Of a stretch of 64,000 bases of DNA, positions 10,007 to 17,614 are shown piece by piece; position 1 is the first letter of the stretch, and each line of letters opens with the position of its first letter. Below the pieces are notes generated by a model, which had not been told where the DNA came from, did no database searches, and saw nothing but the letters and a program-made list of their open reading frames with translations. Source of the DNA: an uncultured Clostridia bacterium (GTDB lineage: Bacteria > Bacillota > Clostridia > Christensenellales > Aristaeellaceae); NCBI GenBank assembly GCA_934636105.1, contig CAKTZR010000016.1, forward strand, positions 9,897-73,896. The letters are read 5' to 3'. Position numbers and translations under genes: made by a program.

Positions 10007-11059
10007 ATGGATCAAAACTTTACGCGGTCAGTCCTTTCGTGGTATGACGCGGGCCACCGCGACTTGCCGTGGCGGCGCACGAAGGACGCTTATCGAATCT
10101 GGATTTCCGAGATCATGCTCCAGCAGACGCGCGCGGAGACGGTCGTTTCTTATTATGAACGTTTTCTGGCGCGTTACCCCGACGTGTACGCGCTTTCTGG
10201 CGCGCCGGAGGAGGAGCTGCTTAAGGCGTGGGAGGGGCTGGGCTATTACAGCCGCGCGCGTTCGCTGCAAAAGGCGGCGAACGCGATCGTTTCGCAGTAT
10301 GGCGGCGAACTGCCCGCCGATTTGGAAAAGCTGCGCGCCCTGCCCGGCATCGGGGATTACACCAGCGGCGCGATTGCCTCCATCGCGTTCGGCATTCCCG
10401 CCGCGGCGGTGGACGGCAATGTGGAGCGTGTGATCTGCCGCTATTTCGCCATAAAAGACGAGATGGGCAGCCCGAAAAGCCGCCGCATGATCCATGACTT
10501 GACGCAGGAACTCGTGCCGACGGATCGCCCCGGCGCGTTCGCCAACGCCATGATGGAGATGGGCGCGACGATGTGTACGCCGAAAAGCCCCGCTTGTTTG
10601 CTCTGCCCGGTGCGGGAAAGCTGCAAGGGCCATGCGCAGGGGATTGCGGCGAATCTGCCCGTCAAGCCCAAGAAAAAAGCGCAGCGCGTCGAAACGCACT
10701 GCGTGATGCTGGTGTTCTGCCAAAACCGGGTGCTGACCGTTCTGCGGAAAGAGCGCCTGCTCGGCGGCTTGTCCGTCTTCCCCGATGCGGTGGGGGAGCT
10801 CACGCCCTCGCAGATGTGCGCGGCGCTTGAGCAGCTGGGCGTGTCCGCTGCCTATGATGCGCGGCTTGGCCACGCGAAGCATGTCTTCACCCATCTGATC
10901 TGGGAGATGGAGATTCACGCCTTTGAGGCGGATGAGTTGGCCGATGTGCCGGATGGCCGCTGGGTGAACGCCGACGAGCTGGCCGCCCTGCCCATGCCCA
11001 CGGCGGTCAAGGCCGCGCGCGGATTTGCGGCGGATAGGCTCATGCGCGCCAACGCTTGA
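10007..11059 (+). CDS. mutY: A/G-specific adenine DNA glycosylase MutY
   Basis: The 350-residue protein removes adenine mispaired with 8-oxoguanine. Glu35 (SEIMLQQT) and Asp136 (VDGNVERV) match the catalytic pair. The helix-hairpin-helix is LPGIGDYTSGAI (residues 112-123). The iron-sulfur cluster ligands C-x6-C-x2-C-x5-C are in CTPKSPACLLCPVRESC. A C-terminal NUDIX-like domain for 8-oxoG recognition follows. The ATG at 10007 follows TTGGAGGG. The last 20 bp overlap the convergent zinc-ribbon gene. Confidence 0.95.
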   Translation: MDQNFTRSVLSWYDAGHRDLPWRRTKDAYRIWISEIMLQQTRAETVVSYYERFLARYPDVYALSGAPEEELLKAWEGLGYYSRARSLQKAANAIVSQYGGELPADLEKLRALPGIGDYTSGAIASIAFGIPAAAVDGNVERVICRYFAIKDEMGSPKSRRMIHDLTQELVPTDRPGAFANAMMEMGATMCTPKSPACLLCPVRESCKGHAQGIAANLPVKPKKKAQRVETHCVMLVFCQNRVLTVLRKERLLGGLSVFPDAVGELTPSQMCAALEQLGVSAAYDARLGHAKHVFTHLIWEMEIHAFEADELADVPDGRWVNADELAALPMPTAVKAARGFAADRLMRANA

Positions 11060-11321
11060 GCGTTGGCAGATAGTGCGAAAGCGCGTCTCTGGCGGCCTTT
11101 TCGTCGGGAAATAGACCAAGTTTGACTTCCAGCGGCGCGCAGAAATCGATCATTTCGTCCAGCGTGCCGCGCATGTTTTCCTCGCCGCTGGGGCAGCAGT
11201 AGACGCAGTAATCGGCGTTTGTCGTGCCGTCGGCATTTTTGCCGAATTGCTCCGGCGCAGTCATCGGCATGCCGCAGCTCTGACAGATGGGGGTGTTCGC
11301 GAAATCGATGTTCTTTTCCAT
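11040..11321 (-). CDS. Small putative zinc-ribbon protein
   Basis: The 93-residue protein has CQSCGMPM near the N-terminus and CVYCCPSGEE about 25 residues later, which fits a treble-clef or zinc-ribbon site (Zn_ribbon_2-type). The rest is helical (MRGTLDEMIDFCAPLEVKLG). Such proteins are widespread and uncharacterised in Firmicutes. The ATG at 11321 is 9 bases after GGAGG; an ATG at 11330 directly abuts that site and is unlikely. It may share a transcript with nothing else, since mutY converges on it. Confidence 0.8.
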   Translation of the reverse strand: MEKNIDFANTPICQSCGMPMTAPEQFGKNADGTTNADYCVYCCPSGEENMRGTLDEMIDFCAPLEVKLGLFPDEKAARDALSHYLPTLKRWRA

Positions 11322-11383
11322 GAGAAACATCCTCCTTTTGATTGATGGAGGGATTATCGCACGGAAAAGCTGACAACAGGCTG

Positions 11384-12286
11384 TCAGGTTTTATACTGTG
11401 CCGACATTTTTTCAAGCTCGCAGGAAACCGCGTCCGCGAGCGCTTTCGGCTCGATCACCCTTGCATGCGCGCCATAGCTCAAGATGAAGGAAATCAGCCA
11501 TTCGCCGGGCATGAACGCGGCGCGCACGAGAAAATCGCCCTCTGCGGTCTGCGCAATCTGTTCTTCCTCAAAGTCGTCGTAGACGCGGAACGCCAGGCCT
11601 GCGTCAATGCGCAGCGTGAACCGGATGGGCGGCGTATCCGGCTCAATGTTCGGCGGCTCGATGGCCGCGCACGTCATCGCTTTGTCGGGAAACGCGCCGT
11701 CTATCGCGCGCAGGCGTTTGATGCGCGTGAGCTTGAAGGTGCGCATGGCGCGCTTTTGCATGCAGTAGGCCAGCAGATACCACGCGCTGCTCTTGAACCA
11801 CAGGCGGACGGGGCAGACCTCGCGCGGCGCGCAGACGCCGCCGCTGTTGTAATAATCGAAAGCCAGCATCCGTCGATTCAGGATGGCGGCTTTCAACACG
11901 GGAATCAGGCCGTCGCGCGTGCCGCTCCAATCCGCAAAATCGATGCGCACCCAGTCCGCCTGCCTGCCGCCGAAAAACGCGCTTAATTTGCCCAGCGTCT
12001 CCCGGTCGGATGCGCCGGTGGAGGAGAACGCCTGCAGGGCGGCCAGCATATCCTGTTTTTCCGCGGCGCTGACCATCGATTTGTTCAGCCGGAACGTCGG
12101 CAGAATGGCCACGCCGCCGTCCCGCCCGCGCTCGGCATAGACGGGGATGCCCGCTTCGCTCAAGGTCTGCACGTCGCGGTAAATCGTCCGAACGGAAACC
12201 TCGAGCGTCTGCGCCAATTCGGGCGCGGGTACGCGCTCCCGCTCAAGCAGGATATAGAGCAGGCGGAAAAGGCGGCTGATCTGCAT
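11384..12286 (-). CDS. WYL-domain transcriptional regulator
   Basis: The 300-residue protein has an N-terminal winged HTH (RLLYILLERERVPAPELA, then VSVRTIYRDVQTL) and a central WYL domain with SSAWYLLAYCMQKR. Its C-terminus has the usual WYL C-extension (ADAVSCELEKMSAQY). WYL proteins are ligand-sensing DNA-binding regulators, often of DNA damage or defence genes; the target here is unknown. The ATG at 12286 is preceded by AAAGGAAG at 10 bases; a GTG at 12295 is an alternative. It is divergent from priA. Confidence 0.88.
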   Translation of the reverse strand: MQISRLFRLLYILLERERVPAPELAQTLEVSVRTIYRDVQTLSEAGIPVYAERGRDGGVAILPTFRLNKSMVSAAEKQDMLAALQAFSSTGASDRETLGKLSAFFGGRQADWVRIDFADWSGTRDGLIPVLKAAILNRRMLAFDYYNSGGVCAPREVCPVRLWFKSSAWYLLAYCMQKRAMRTFKLTRIKRLRAIDGAFPDKAMTCAAIEPPNIEPDTPPIRFTLRIDAGLAFRVYDDFEEEQIAQTAEGDFLVRAAFMPGEWLISFILSYGAHARVIEPKALADAVSCELEKMSAQYKT

Positions 12287-12332
12287 CGTGTTCACTTCCT
12301 TTGCCGCTTATCGTATCACAGCGGAAGAACAC

Positions 12333-12361
12333 TTGCAAGAAAAATAGGTTCGTGTTATCAT
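12333..12361 (+). promoter_or_regulatory. priA promoter
   Basis: TTGCAA and TATCAT are 17 bp apart, with a TGT extended -10. It lies 28 bp upstream of the priA GTG and in the 102-bp gap shared with the divergent WYL regulator. Confidence 0.7.
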
Positions 12362-12388
12362 GTCAGGCACAGAAAGGGGGAGATCGCC

Positions 12389-14629
12389 GTGCCGTTTTGC
12401 CAGGTGATTGTGGATATCAACCACACGGATGTGGATCATGTGTTCACCTATCGCGTGCCGAAGGGGCTGGATATCTGCCCCGGCATGCGTGTGCATGTGC
12501 CGTTCGGGCCGAGAAAACTGGAGGGCGTGGTCGTCGAGATGACGGAGGACTGCGATCTGCCGCCTGAACGCGTGAAGGACGTCTGCGACACGCTGGAGGA
12601 TTATCCCGCCGTGCTGCCGCCGCTGCTGTCCTTGGCGAAGGACATTCAAAGGTCGTCGTTCTGCACATTGGCGGTGGCGCTTCGGCTGATGTTTCCCGCG
12701 CAGATGCGCGGCCAGCGCATCCATGAAAAGCAGCAGGAGATCGCCGTGCTGACCGTTGCGCCGGATGTGCTGGGTCAGGTGATCGCGGCGCAGGGTCGCG
12801 CGCCCAAGCGGGCGAAGGTGCTTCGCACATTGGCCGATGCGCCGGAGATGGAGCTGACGACCGCCGCCCTGCGCGAAGCCGTCGGCGATTGCCGCGACGC
12901 GCTGAATGCGCTGTGCAAAATGGGCTTTGTGAAGCTGGAAAAGCGGGAAACCCTGCGCAGGCCTTACGGCGCGATGGAGCGCCTTTCGGGACAGGATCCC
13001 AGGCTCACCCGCCAGCAGGAGGATGTGCTCGCCGAGCTTCTGCCCGCCGTGGAGAAGGGAAAAGGCGAGTTTTTGCTCTACGGCGTGACGGGCAGCGGCA
13101 AAACGGAGGTGTTTATCCGCGCCGTCCGCCATGCCGCCCAACTGGGCAAGACGGCGATTGTGCTCGTGCCGGAAATCGCGCTCACCCCGCAGATGGTTTC
13201 GTGGTTCCGCTCCCGCTTCGGCGAGGACGCGGCGGTGCTGCATTCGCGCCTGTCGCCGGGTGAGCGATACGACGAGTGGCGGCGCATTCGGCGCGGCGAT
13301 GTGCGCGTGGTCATCGGCGCGCGGTCGGCGATCTTTGCGCCGCTTGAAAACGTCGGCCTGATTATCATCGACGAGGAGCACGAGCAGAGCTATATCGCCG
13401 ATAACAACCCGCATTATGACGCGCGACAGCTGGCGCATGAGCGCTGTCAAAGGGAGGGGGCGGCGCTGCTGCTGGCCAGCGCGACGCCGAGCATGCGCTC
13501 CTTTGCGATGGCCGGGCGCGGCGATTTGACGCTGCTGGAAATGCCGCGCCGCGTCAACAACCGGCCGATGCCGGCGGTGCATGTCGTCGATATGCGCGAG
13601 GAGCTGAAAAAGGGCAACCGCAGCGTGTTCTCCGGCGCGCTGGTCAACGGGCTGGATCGGTGCATCAAGAGCGGCAGACAGGCGATTCTGTTCATCAACA
13701 GGCGCGGCTTTTCCACGTTCGTTTCCTGCCGAAGCTGCGGCTATGTCGTCACCTGCACCCAGTGCGACGTTTCCATGACGTATCACAGCGCGGAGAACGT
13801 GCTTCGCTGCCACTACTGCGGGCAGGAAGCGCCCGTGCCGAAGGTCTGCCCGGAATGCGGCAGTCCGTATATCAAGTATTTCGGCGTGGGCACTCAGCGC
13901 GTGGAGGAGGAAGTGCATCGGCTTTTTCCCGATGTGCCGACCCTGCGCATGGATAATGACACGACCCGAACCAAGGACGCGCACGCGACGTTGATCGAGC
14001 GCTTCCGCCGGGGTGAAGCGCGCGTGCTCATCGGCACGCAGATGATCGCCAAAGGGCTGGATTTTCCGAACGTGACGATGGTCGGCATCGTCGCGGCGGA
14101 TGCGATGCTCAAACTGCCGGATTATCGTTCGGCGGAGCGCACCTTCCAGCTGCTCACGCAGGTGGCCGGGCGCGCGGGCCGCGCGGATGCGCCGGGCGAG
14201 GTTTTTTTGCAGACCTATGACCCGGAAAATTACGCCGTGGAAGCCGCAAGTCGGCAGGATTACCGCGCCTTTTTCGAGGAGGAGATGCGCCGCCGCCGCC
14301 GCGCGCTTTATCCGCCGTATACGCTGATTGCGCGCCTGCTCTTTGAATCGGACAGCGAACAGGCCGCCCGGCAGGCCGCGGAAGCCGCCATGCGGCTGAT
14401 GGAAGCGTTTTTTGAGCGGCGGACGTATCTCAAGAAGTACGTGATTGCCCTGCGCGTGATGGCCTGCCCGATCAAGAAAATCAAGGGCAAAAGCCGCTGG
14501 CAGGTGACGCTGAAAATTGTCGATCAGCCAATCTGTCAGGAAGCCGTAGGCAAGATGAGCGAGATCGCCGCCGCGCCGACGGCAGGCTGTCTGTGCGTCT
14601 GCCAGATCAACCCTTCGAGCATGATGTGA
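12389..14629 (+). CDS. priA: Primosomal protein N' (PriA helicase)
   Basis: The 746-residue 3'-5' DNA helicase reloads the replisome at stalled forks. It has the N-terminal 3'-DNA-binding domain (VDHVFTYRVPKG), Walker A GVTGSGKTEVF, DEEH box, and an eight-cysteine double zinc module between CRSCGYVVTCTQC and CHYCG...CPECGS. The C-terminal helicase motif VAGRAGRAD is intact. The GTG start at 12389 follows AAGGGGGAG. The gene ends by overlapping the convergent DUF6179 gene by 23 bp. Confidence 0.96.
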   Translation: MPFCQVIVDINHTDVDHVFTYRVPKGLDICPGMRVHVPFGPRKLEGVVVEMTEDCDLPPERVKDVCDTLEDYPAVLPPLLSLAKDIQRSSFCTLAVALRLMFPAQMRGQRIHEKQQEIAVLTVAPDVLGQVIAAQGRAPKRAKVLRTLADAPEMELTTAALREAVGDCRDALNALCKMGFVKLEKRETLRRPYGAMERLSGQDPRLTRQQEDVLAELLPAVEKGKGEFLLYGVTGSGKTEVFIRAVRHAAQLGKTAIVLVPEIALTPQMVSWFRSRFGEDAAVLHSRLSPGERYDEWRRIRRGDVRVVIGARSAIFAPLENVGLIIIDEEHEQSYIADNNPHYDARQLAHERCQREGAALLLASATPSMRSFAMAGRGDLTLLEMPRRVNNRPMPAVHVVDMREELKKGNRSVFSGALVNGLDRCIKSGRQAILFINRRGFSTFVSCRSCGYVVTCTQCDVSMTYHSAENVLRCHYCGQEAPVPKVCPECGSPYIKYFGVGTQRVEEEVHRLFPDVPTLRMDNDTTRTKDAHATLIERFRRGEARVLIGTQMIAKGLDFPNVTMVGIVAADAMLKLPDYRSAERTFQLLTQVAGRAGRADAPGEVFLQTYDPENYAVEAASRQDYRAFFEEEMRRRRRALYPPYTLIARLLFESDSEQAARQAAEAAMRLMEAFFERRTYLKKYVIALRVMACPIKKIKGKSRWQVTLKIVDQPICQEAVGKMSEIAAAPTAGCLCVCQINPSSMM

Positions 14630-15518
14630 CGTACCTTGGCACGCCGAACGAAAAGAAAACATGGCTCAAATCCTCGCGCCGCGCGGCCTCAAAAACGCGC
14701 GGCGTGAGCTGCTTGGCAAGCGTTTGGCACAGAAGCCGCGCGTCGGCGCGGTTGGGGATAAGCATCTGCGCCAGAGGAATGGCGGCGCGGTCAAACAGGC
14801 GCGCCAATTCGCCCTGCGTCCTGCCCGCAAACGTCGCCAGCAGCGCCGAATGGTCGTCGCCGGAGACATGCAGCCTGCGCGGCGGCTTGCCCAGCAGCGT
14901 GAGCGCCATCGCGTTTTCCAGCACAGGGGTCAGCAGATTGCAGACCAGCGCGCGCCAGCGGGCGCTTACGCCGTCCAGCAACGCCAGCACGCGGTGAACG
15001 GGGAAGCAGCTCAGCAGCTCACCCTCCAGCTCCAGCCTTTGCAGGTAGCAGAGCGCGTAGTCCACGCCCATCAGCGATTCCGAAACGGGCAGGCAGAGCT
15101 GGTAGTCGATGTCGCCGGGGACGCGATGCGCGAAGAAAACCGCGTCATACCGTTTCAGCCCTTCGAGCAGGGAAGAAAGCGTCGTGCGCAGGGCGATGCA
15201 GCCGAAGTCATCCGTGTGCAGGCAGCGGGAGGAAGCCAGCGAAAGCGCCGCGTCGCGCTTTTGCAGCAGCCGGGCCTGCGCCTGCGCGTAACAGGCGAAG
15301 AGATCCCGGCCGACAAGCGGAGAAAAGGTTTCGGGCCGGGTTGGATCGACGGCAAGCGTGTAGAGGATGGAGACGAGCAGCTCATCCATCGTCTCCTTGG
15401 GCAGGCTGCCGCTTGAGCCCTGCGTATAGCGTCCGGCCTGCTCGGCCAGCAGCGCCATCAGGCTGTCATAAAGCGCGTCGCTTTGCGCGGCCGAGAGCGT
15501 GGACATGGGTTTATTCAT
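14607..15518 (-). CDS. DUF6179-like protein
   Basis: The 303-residue protein is mostly helical, with an acidic middle, no signal peptide or membrane segment and no recognisable catalytic motif. It begins NKPMSTLSAAQSDALYDSLM. Its composition and its tight coupling to the preceding DUF6323-like gene fit a pair of Firmicutes families of unknown function; the family name is from memory and tentative. The ATG at 15518 follows AAGGAGGA and overlaps the upstream gene by 8 bp. It sits inverted between priA and def. Confidence 0.6.
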   Translation of the reverse strand: MNKPMSTLSAAQSDALYDSLMALLAEQAGRYTQGSSGSLPKETMDELLVSILYTLAVDPTRPETFSPLVGRDLFACYAQAQARLLQKRDAALSLASSRCLHTDDFGCIALRTTLSSLLEGLKRYDAVFFAHRVPGDIDYQLCLPVSESLMGVDYALCYLQRLELEGELLSCFPVHRVLALLDGVSARWRALVCNLLTPVLENAMALTLLGKPPRRLHVSGDDHSALLATFAGRTQGELARLFDRAAIPLAQMLIPNRADARLLCQTLAKQLTPRVFEAARREDLSHVFFSFGVPRYVTSCSKG

Positions 15519-15930
15519 GATGATCCTCCTTGGTGAGCAGAGCGAAAAAGTCCCTGGCGCGGCAGTTGGCCAGCGCGTCCAGCGAGCCGCCGCATGGGCC
15601 GTCAAGCATTCTGCGCATGGAAACAAGCAGCGCGTCGTCTGCTATCGCGTCGCGCGTTTCGAATTTGAACGCGTAAAACAGCTCGGTCAGCCGGGCCAGC
15701 GCCTCCGCCCAATCTTCGGCGAGGATATAGGGAGAATCGGCGAACGCGGCAATCAGCTTGGGCAGAATGCCGCCGGCAAAATCGACGCGTCCCAGATCGA
15801 GGAGCGTCTGCTCCTGATGCACAAGCAGCAGTTCGGCCTGCGCGCTTGTGAGCGGAAGTCCCGCGCGGCGGGAGAGGGCTGCGAGTGTCTGCGGCGCGGC
15901 GGCGTGAAAAACGGGGGTTAAATCCGGCAT
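15511..15930 (-). CDS. DUF6323-like small protein
   Basis: The 139-residue soluble protein (PDLTPVFHAAAPQTLAALSR...) is helical and ends ARDFFALLTKEDHHE. No catalytic motif is seen. The ATG at 15930 is 6 bases after GAGGTG. It is the first gene of a two-gene unit with the DUF6179-like gene, with an 8-bp overlap that implies coupled translation and probably a protein complex. The family name is tentative. Confidence 0.6.
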   Translation of the reverse strand: MPDLTPVFHAAAPQTLAALSRRAGLPLTSAQAELLLVHQEQTLLDLGRVDFAGGILPKLIAAFADSPYILAEDWAEALARLTELFYAFKFETRDAIADDALLVSMRRMLDGPCGGSLDALANCRARDFFALLTKEDHHE

Positions 15931-15980
15931 GAAAATCACCTCGTTTGTTTCTTACACCCGCGCGGAAAAAAGAACCAGAC

Positions 15981-16009
15981 TTGACTTTTTGACCGTTTTG
16001 TGGTAATAT
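15981..16009 (+). promoter_or_regulatory. Promoter P1 upstream of def
   Basis: TTGACT and TAATAT are separated by 17 bp, with a TGG extended -10. The expected start is near 16016, only about 20 bp before a strong intrinsic terminator. Confidence 0.75.
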
Positions 16010-16034
16010 AACAATCACAAAAGCAAAAGATTTT

Positions 16035-16064
16035 CGCCCCGGCGCGCGCCGAGGGCGTTTTTTT
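16035..16064 (+). terminator. Intrinsic terminator between P1 and def
   Basis: A GC-rich hairpin (CGCCC / GGGCG outer arm, GGCGC / GCGCC inner arm) is followed by seven T. No stop codon on the plus strand lies upstream that it could serve, because the preceding gene runs the other way. It must act on transcripts from P1, either as an attenuator or as the end of a ~48-nt RNA. Confidence 0.75.
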
Positions 16065-16077
16065 ACGCGCGCAGCCC

Positions 16078-16106
16078 TTCCATTTTGCGTGAATTTGCTT
16101 TATAAT
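16078..16106 (+). promoter_or_regulatory. Promoter P2 of the def operon
   Basis: A perfect TATAAT at 16101-16106 is 17 bp from a weak TTCCAT. It lies downstream of the terminator and 84 bp before the def start, so it is the likely constitutive promoter of def-fmt-rsmB-rlmN. Confidence 0.55.
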
Positions 16107-16189
16107 GAAAAGGATGATGGGTTAATGTGTCCATTCCTGCTTAACCGGGCGGGAGGGACGGAGACGAATCAAAGGAGAGACGATTTTCC

Positions 16190-16669
16190 ATGGCGCTTCG
16201 CAAGATTATCTGCATTGAGGACGAGCTGCTTCGCAAAAAGAGCCGTCCGGTTGAAAAGTTTGACGAGAAGCTGCACAAGCTGCTTGACGATATGGCCGAA
16301 ACCATGTACAACGCCAACGGCGTGGGTCTGGCCGCGCCGCAGGTGGCGGTGCTGCGCCGCGTGGTCGTGATGGATTGCGGCGACGGGCTGATCGAGATGG
16401 TCAACCCGGAAATTTTGGAAACCGAGGGCGAGCAGGACGGGCCGGAGGGCTGTCTTTCCGTGCCGGGCCGCCGTGGCATGGTCAAGCGCCCGATGAAGGT
16501 GCGCGCCAAATTTCAGGATCGCAACGGCGAATGGTACGAGATCGAGGCCGAGGAGCTGCTGGCCCGCTGCATCATGCACGAGACGGATCACCTCAACGGC
16601 CAGCTGTATGTGGATATCATGTCCCGCGAGCTGTTTGACGAGGACGACGGAGAGGATACGGAGGAATAA
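16190..16669 (+). CDS. def: Peptide deformylase
   Basis: The 159-residue metalloenzyme removes the formyl group from nascent N-terminal methionine. All three family motifs are intact: GVGLAAPQ (44-51), EGCLSVPG (86-93) and HETDH (130-134), supplying the metal-binding Cys and two His plus catalytic Glu. The acidic tail DEDDGEDTEE is an extension. The start follows AAAGGAGAG. It is 3 bp from fmt, the enzyme that adds the formyl group. Confidence 0.97.
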   Translation: MALRKIICIEDELLRKKSRPVEKFDEKLHKLLDDMAETMYNANGVGLAAPQVAVLRRVVVMDCGDGLIEMVNPEILETEGEQDGPEGCLSVPGRRGMVKRPMKVRAKFQDRNGEWYEIEAEELLARCIMHETDHLNGQLYVDIMSRELFDEDDGEDTEE

Positions 16670-16672
16670 CGC

Positions 16673-17611
16673 GTGAGAATCGTGTTCATGGGCACGCCGG
16701 ATTTTGCCGTGCCGTCCCTGCGTGCGCTGATCGACAACGGCTATGACGTGGTCGGCGTGTTCTGCCAGCCGGACAGACCGAAGGGACGCGGGCACAAGCT
16801 CGCCGCCTGCCCGGTGAAGGAAACGGCCATTGCGGCGGGGATTCCCGTCTTTCAGCCGGAACGCATCAAGCGCGCGGAGGGCGTGGAAGCGCTTCGCGGC
16901 CTTGCGCCCGACCTGTGCGTGACGGCGGCGTTCGGCCAGCTGCTCTCGCAGGAGATTCTGGATATTCCCAAGCTGGGAACGATCAACGTCCATGCGTCGC
17001 TGCTGCCGCGCCACCGGGGCAGCGCGCCGATCAACTGGTGCGTGATGATGGGCGAAACCGTCACGGGCATCACGACGATGTACACCGACATCGGCATGGA
17101 TACGGGCGACATGCTTTTAAAGGCGGAAACGCCCATCGGCGAAACCGAGACGGCGGGCGAATTGAGCGACAGGCTCTCCGAATTGGGCGCAGAGCTGCTC
17201 ATCAAAACCCTGCGCGAACTGGAAGCGGGGGCGCTCAAGCGCATTCCGCAGAATCCGGACGAGGCCACCTACGAGCCGAAGCTCGACAAGGAAACCGGCC
17301 GCATCGACTGGAGCAGGACCGCGCGCGAAATCGACTGTCTGGTGCGCGGGGCAACGCCGTGGCCGGGCGCGTTCACCACGGCGGCGGACGGAAACATCAA
17401 AATTTTCAGCGTGAAACCGCTTCACAAGGGCCCTAGCGGCGCGCCCGGCGAAATCATTGCCGCCGACGCGAAAGGCGGGCTGGTCGTCGCCTGCGGGGAT
17501 GACGACGTGGAGCTTGAAACCATCCAGATGCCCGGCGCAAAGCGCATGAATGCGAAGGATTATCTGCGCGGGCACGACATGCAGACAGGAACCTGTCTGG
17601 GAAAGGCGTAA
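16673..17611 (+). CDS. fmt: Methionyl-tRNA formyltransferase
   Basis: The 312-residue protein transfers formyl from 10-formyl-THF to Met-tRNAi. It has the GTPDFAVP N-terminus, the catalytic NVHASLLPRHRGSAPINW region and the C-terminal tRNA-binding beta-barrel (GATPWPGAFT). The GTG start at 16673 lies 3 bp after the def stop, so the genes are coupled. Confidence 0.96.
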   Translation: MRIVFMGTPDFAVPSLRALIDNGYDVVGVFCQPDRPKGRGHKLAACPVKETAIAAGIPVFQPERIKRAEGVEALRGLAPDLCVTAAFGQLLSQEILDIPKLGTINVHASLLPRHRGSAPINWCVMMGETVTGITTMYTDIGMDTGDMLLKAETPIGETETAGELSDRLSELGAELLIKTLRELEAGALKRIPQNPDEATYEPKLDKETGRIDWSRTAREIDCLVRGATPWPGAFTTAADGNIKIFSVKPLHKGPSGAPGEIIAADAKGGLVVACGDDDVELETIQMPGAKRMNAKDYLRGHDMQTGTCLGKA

Positions 17612-17614
17612 TCA

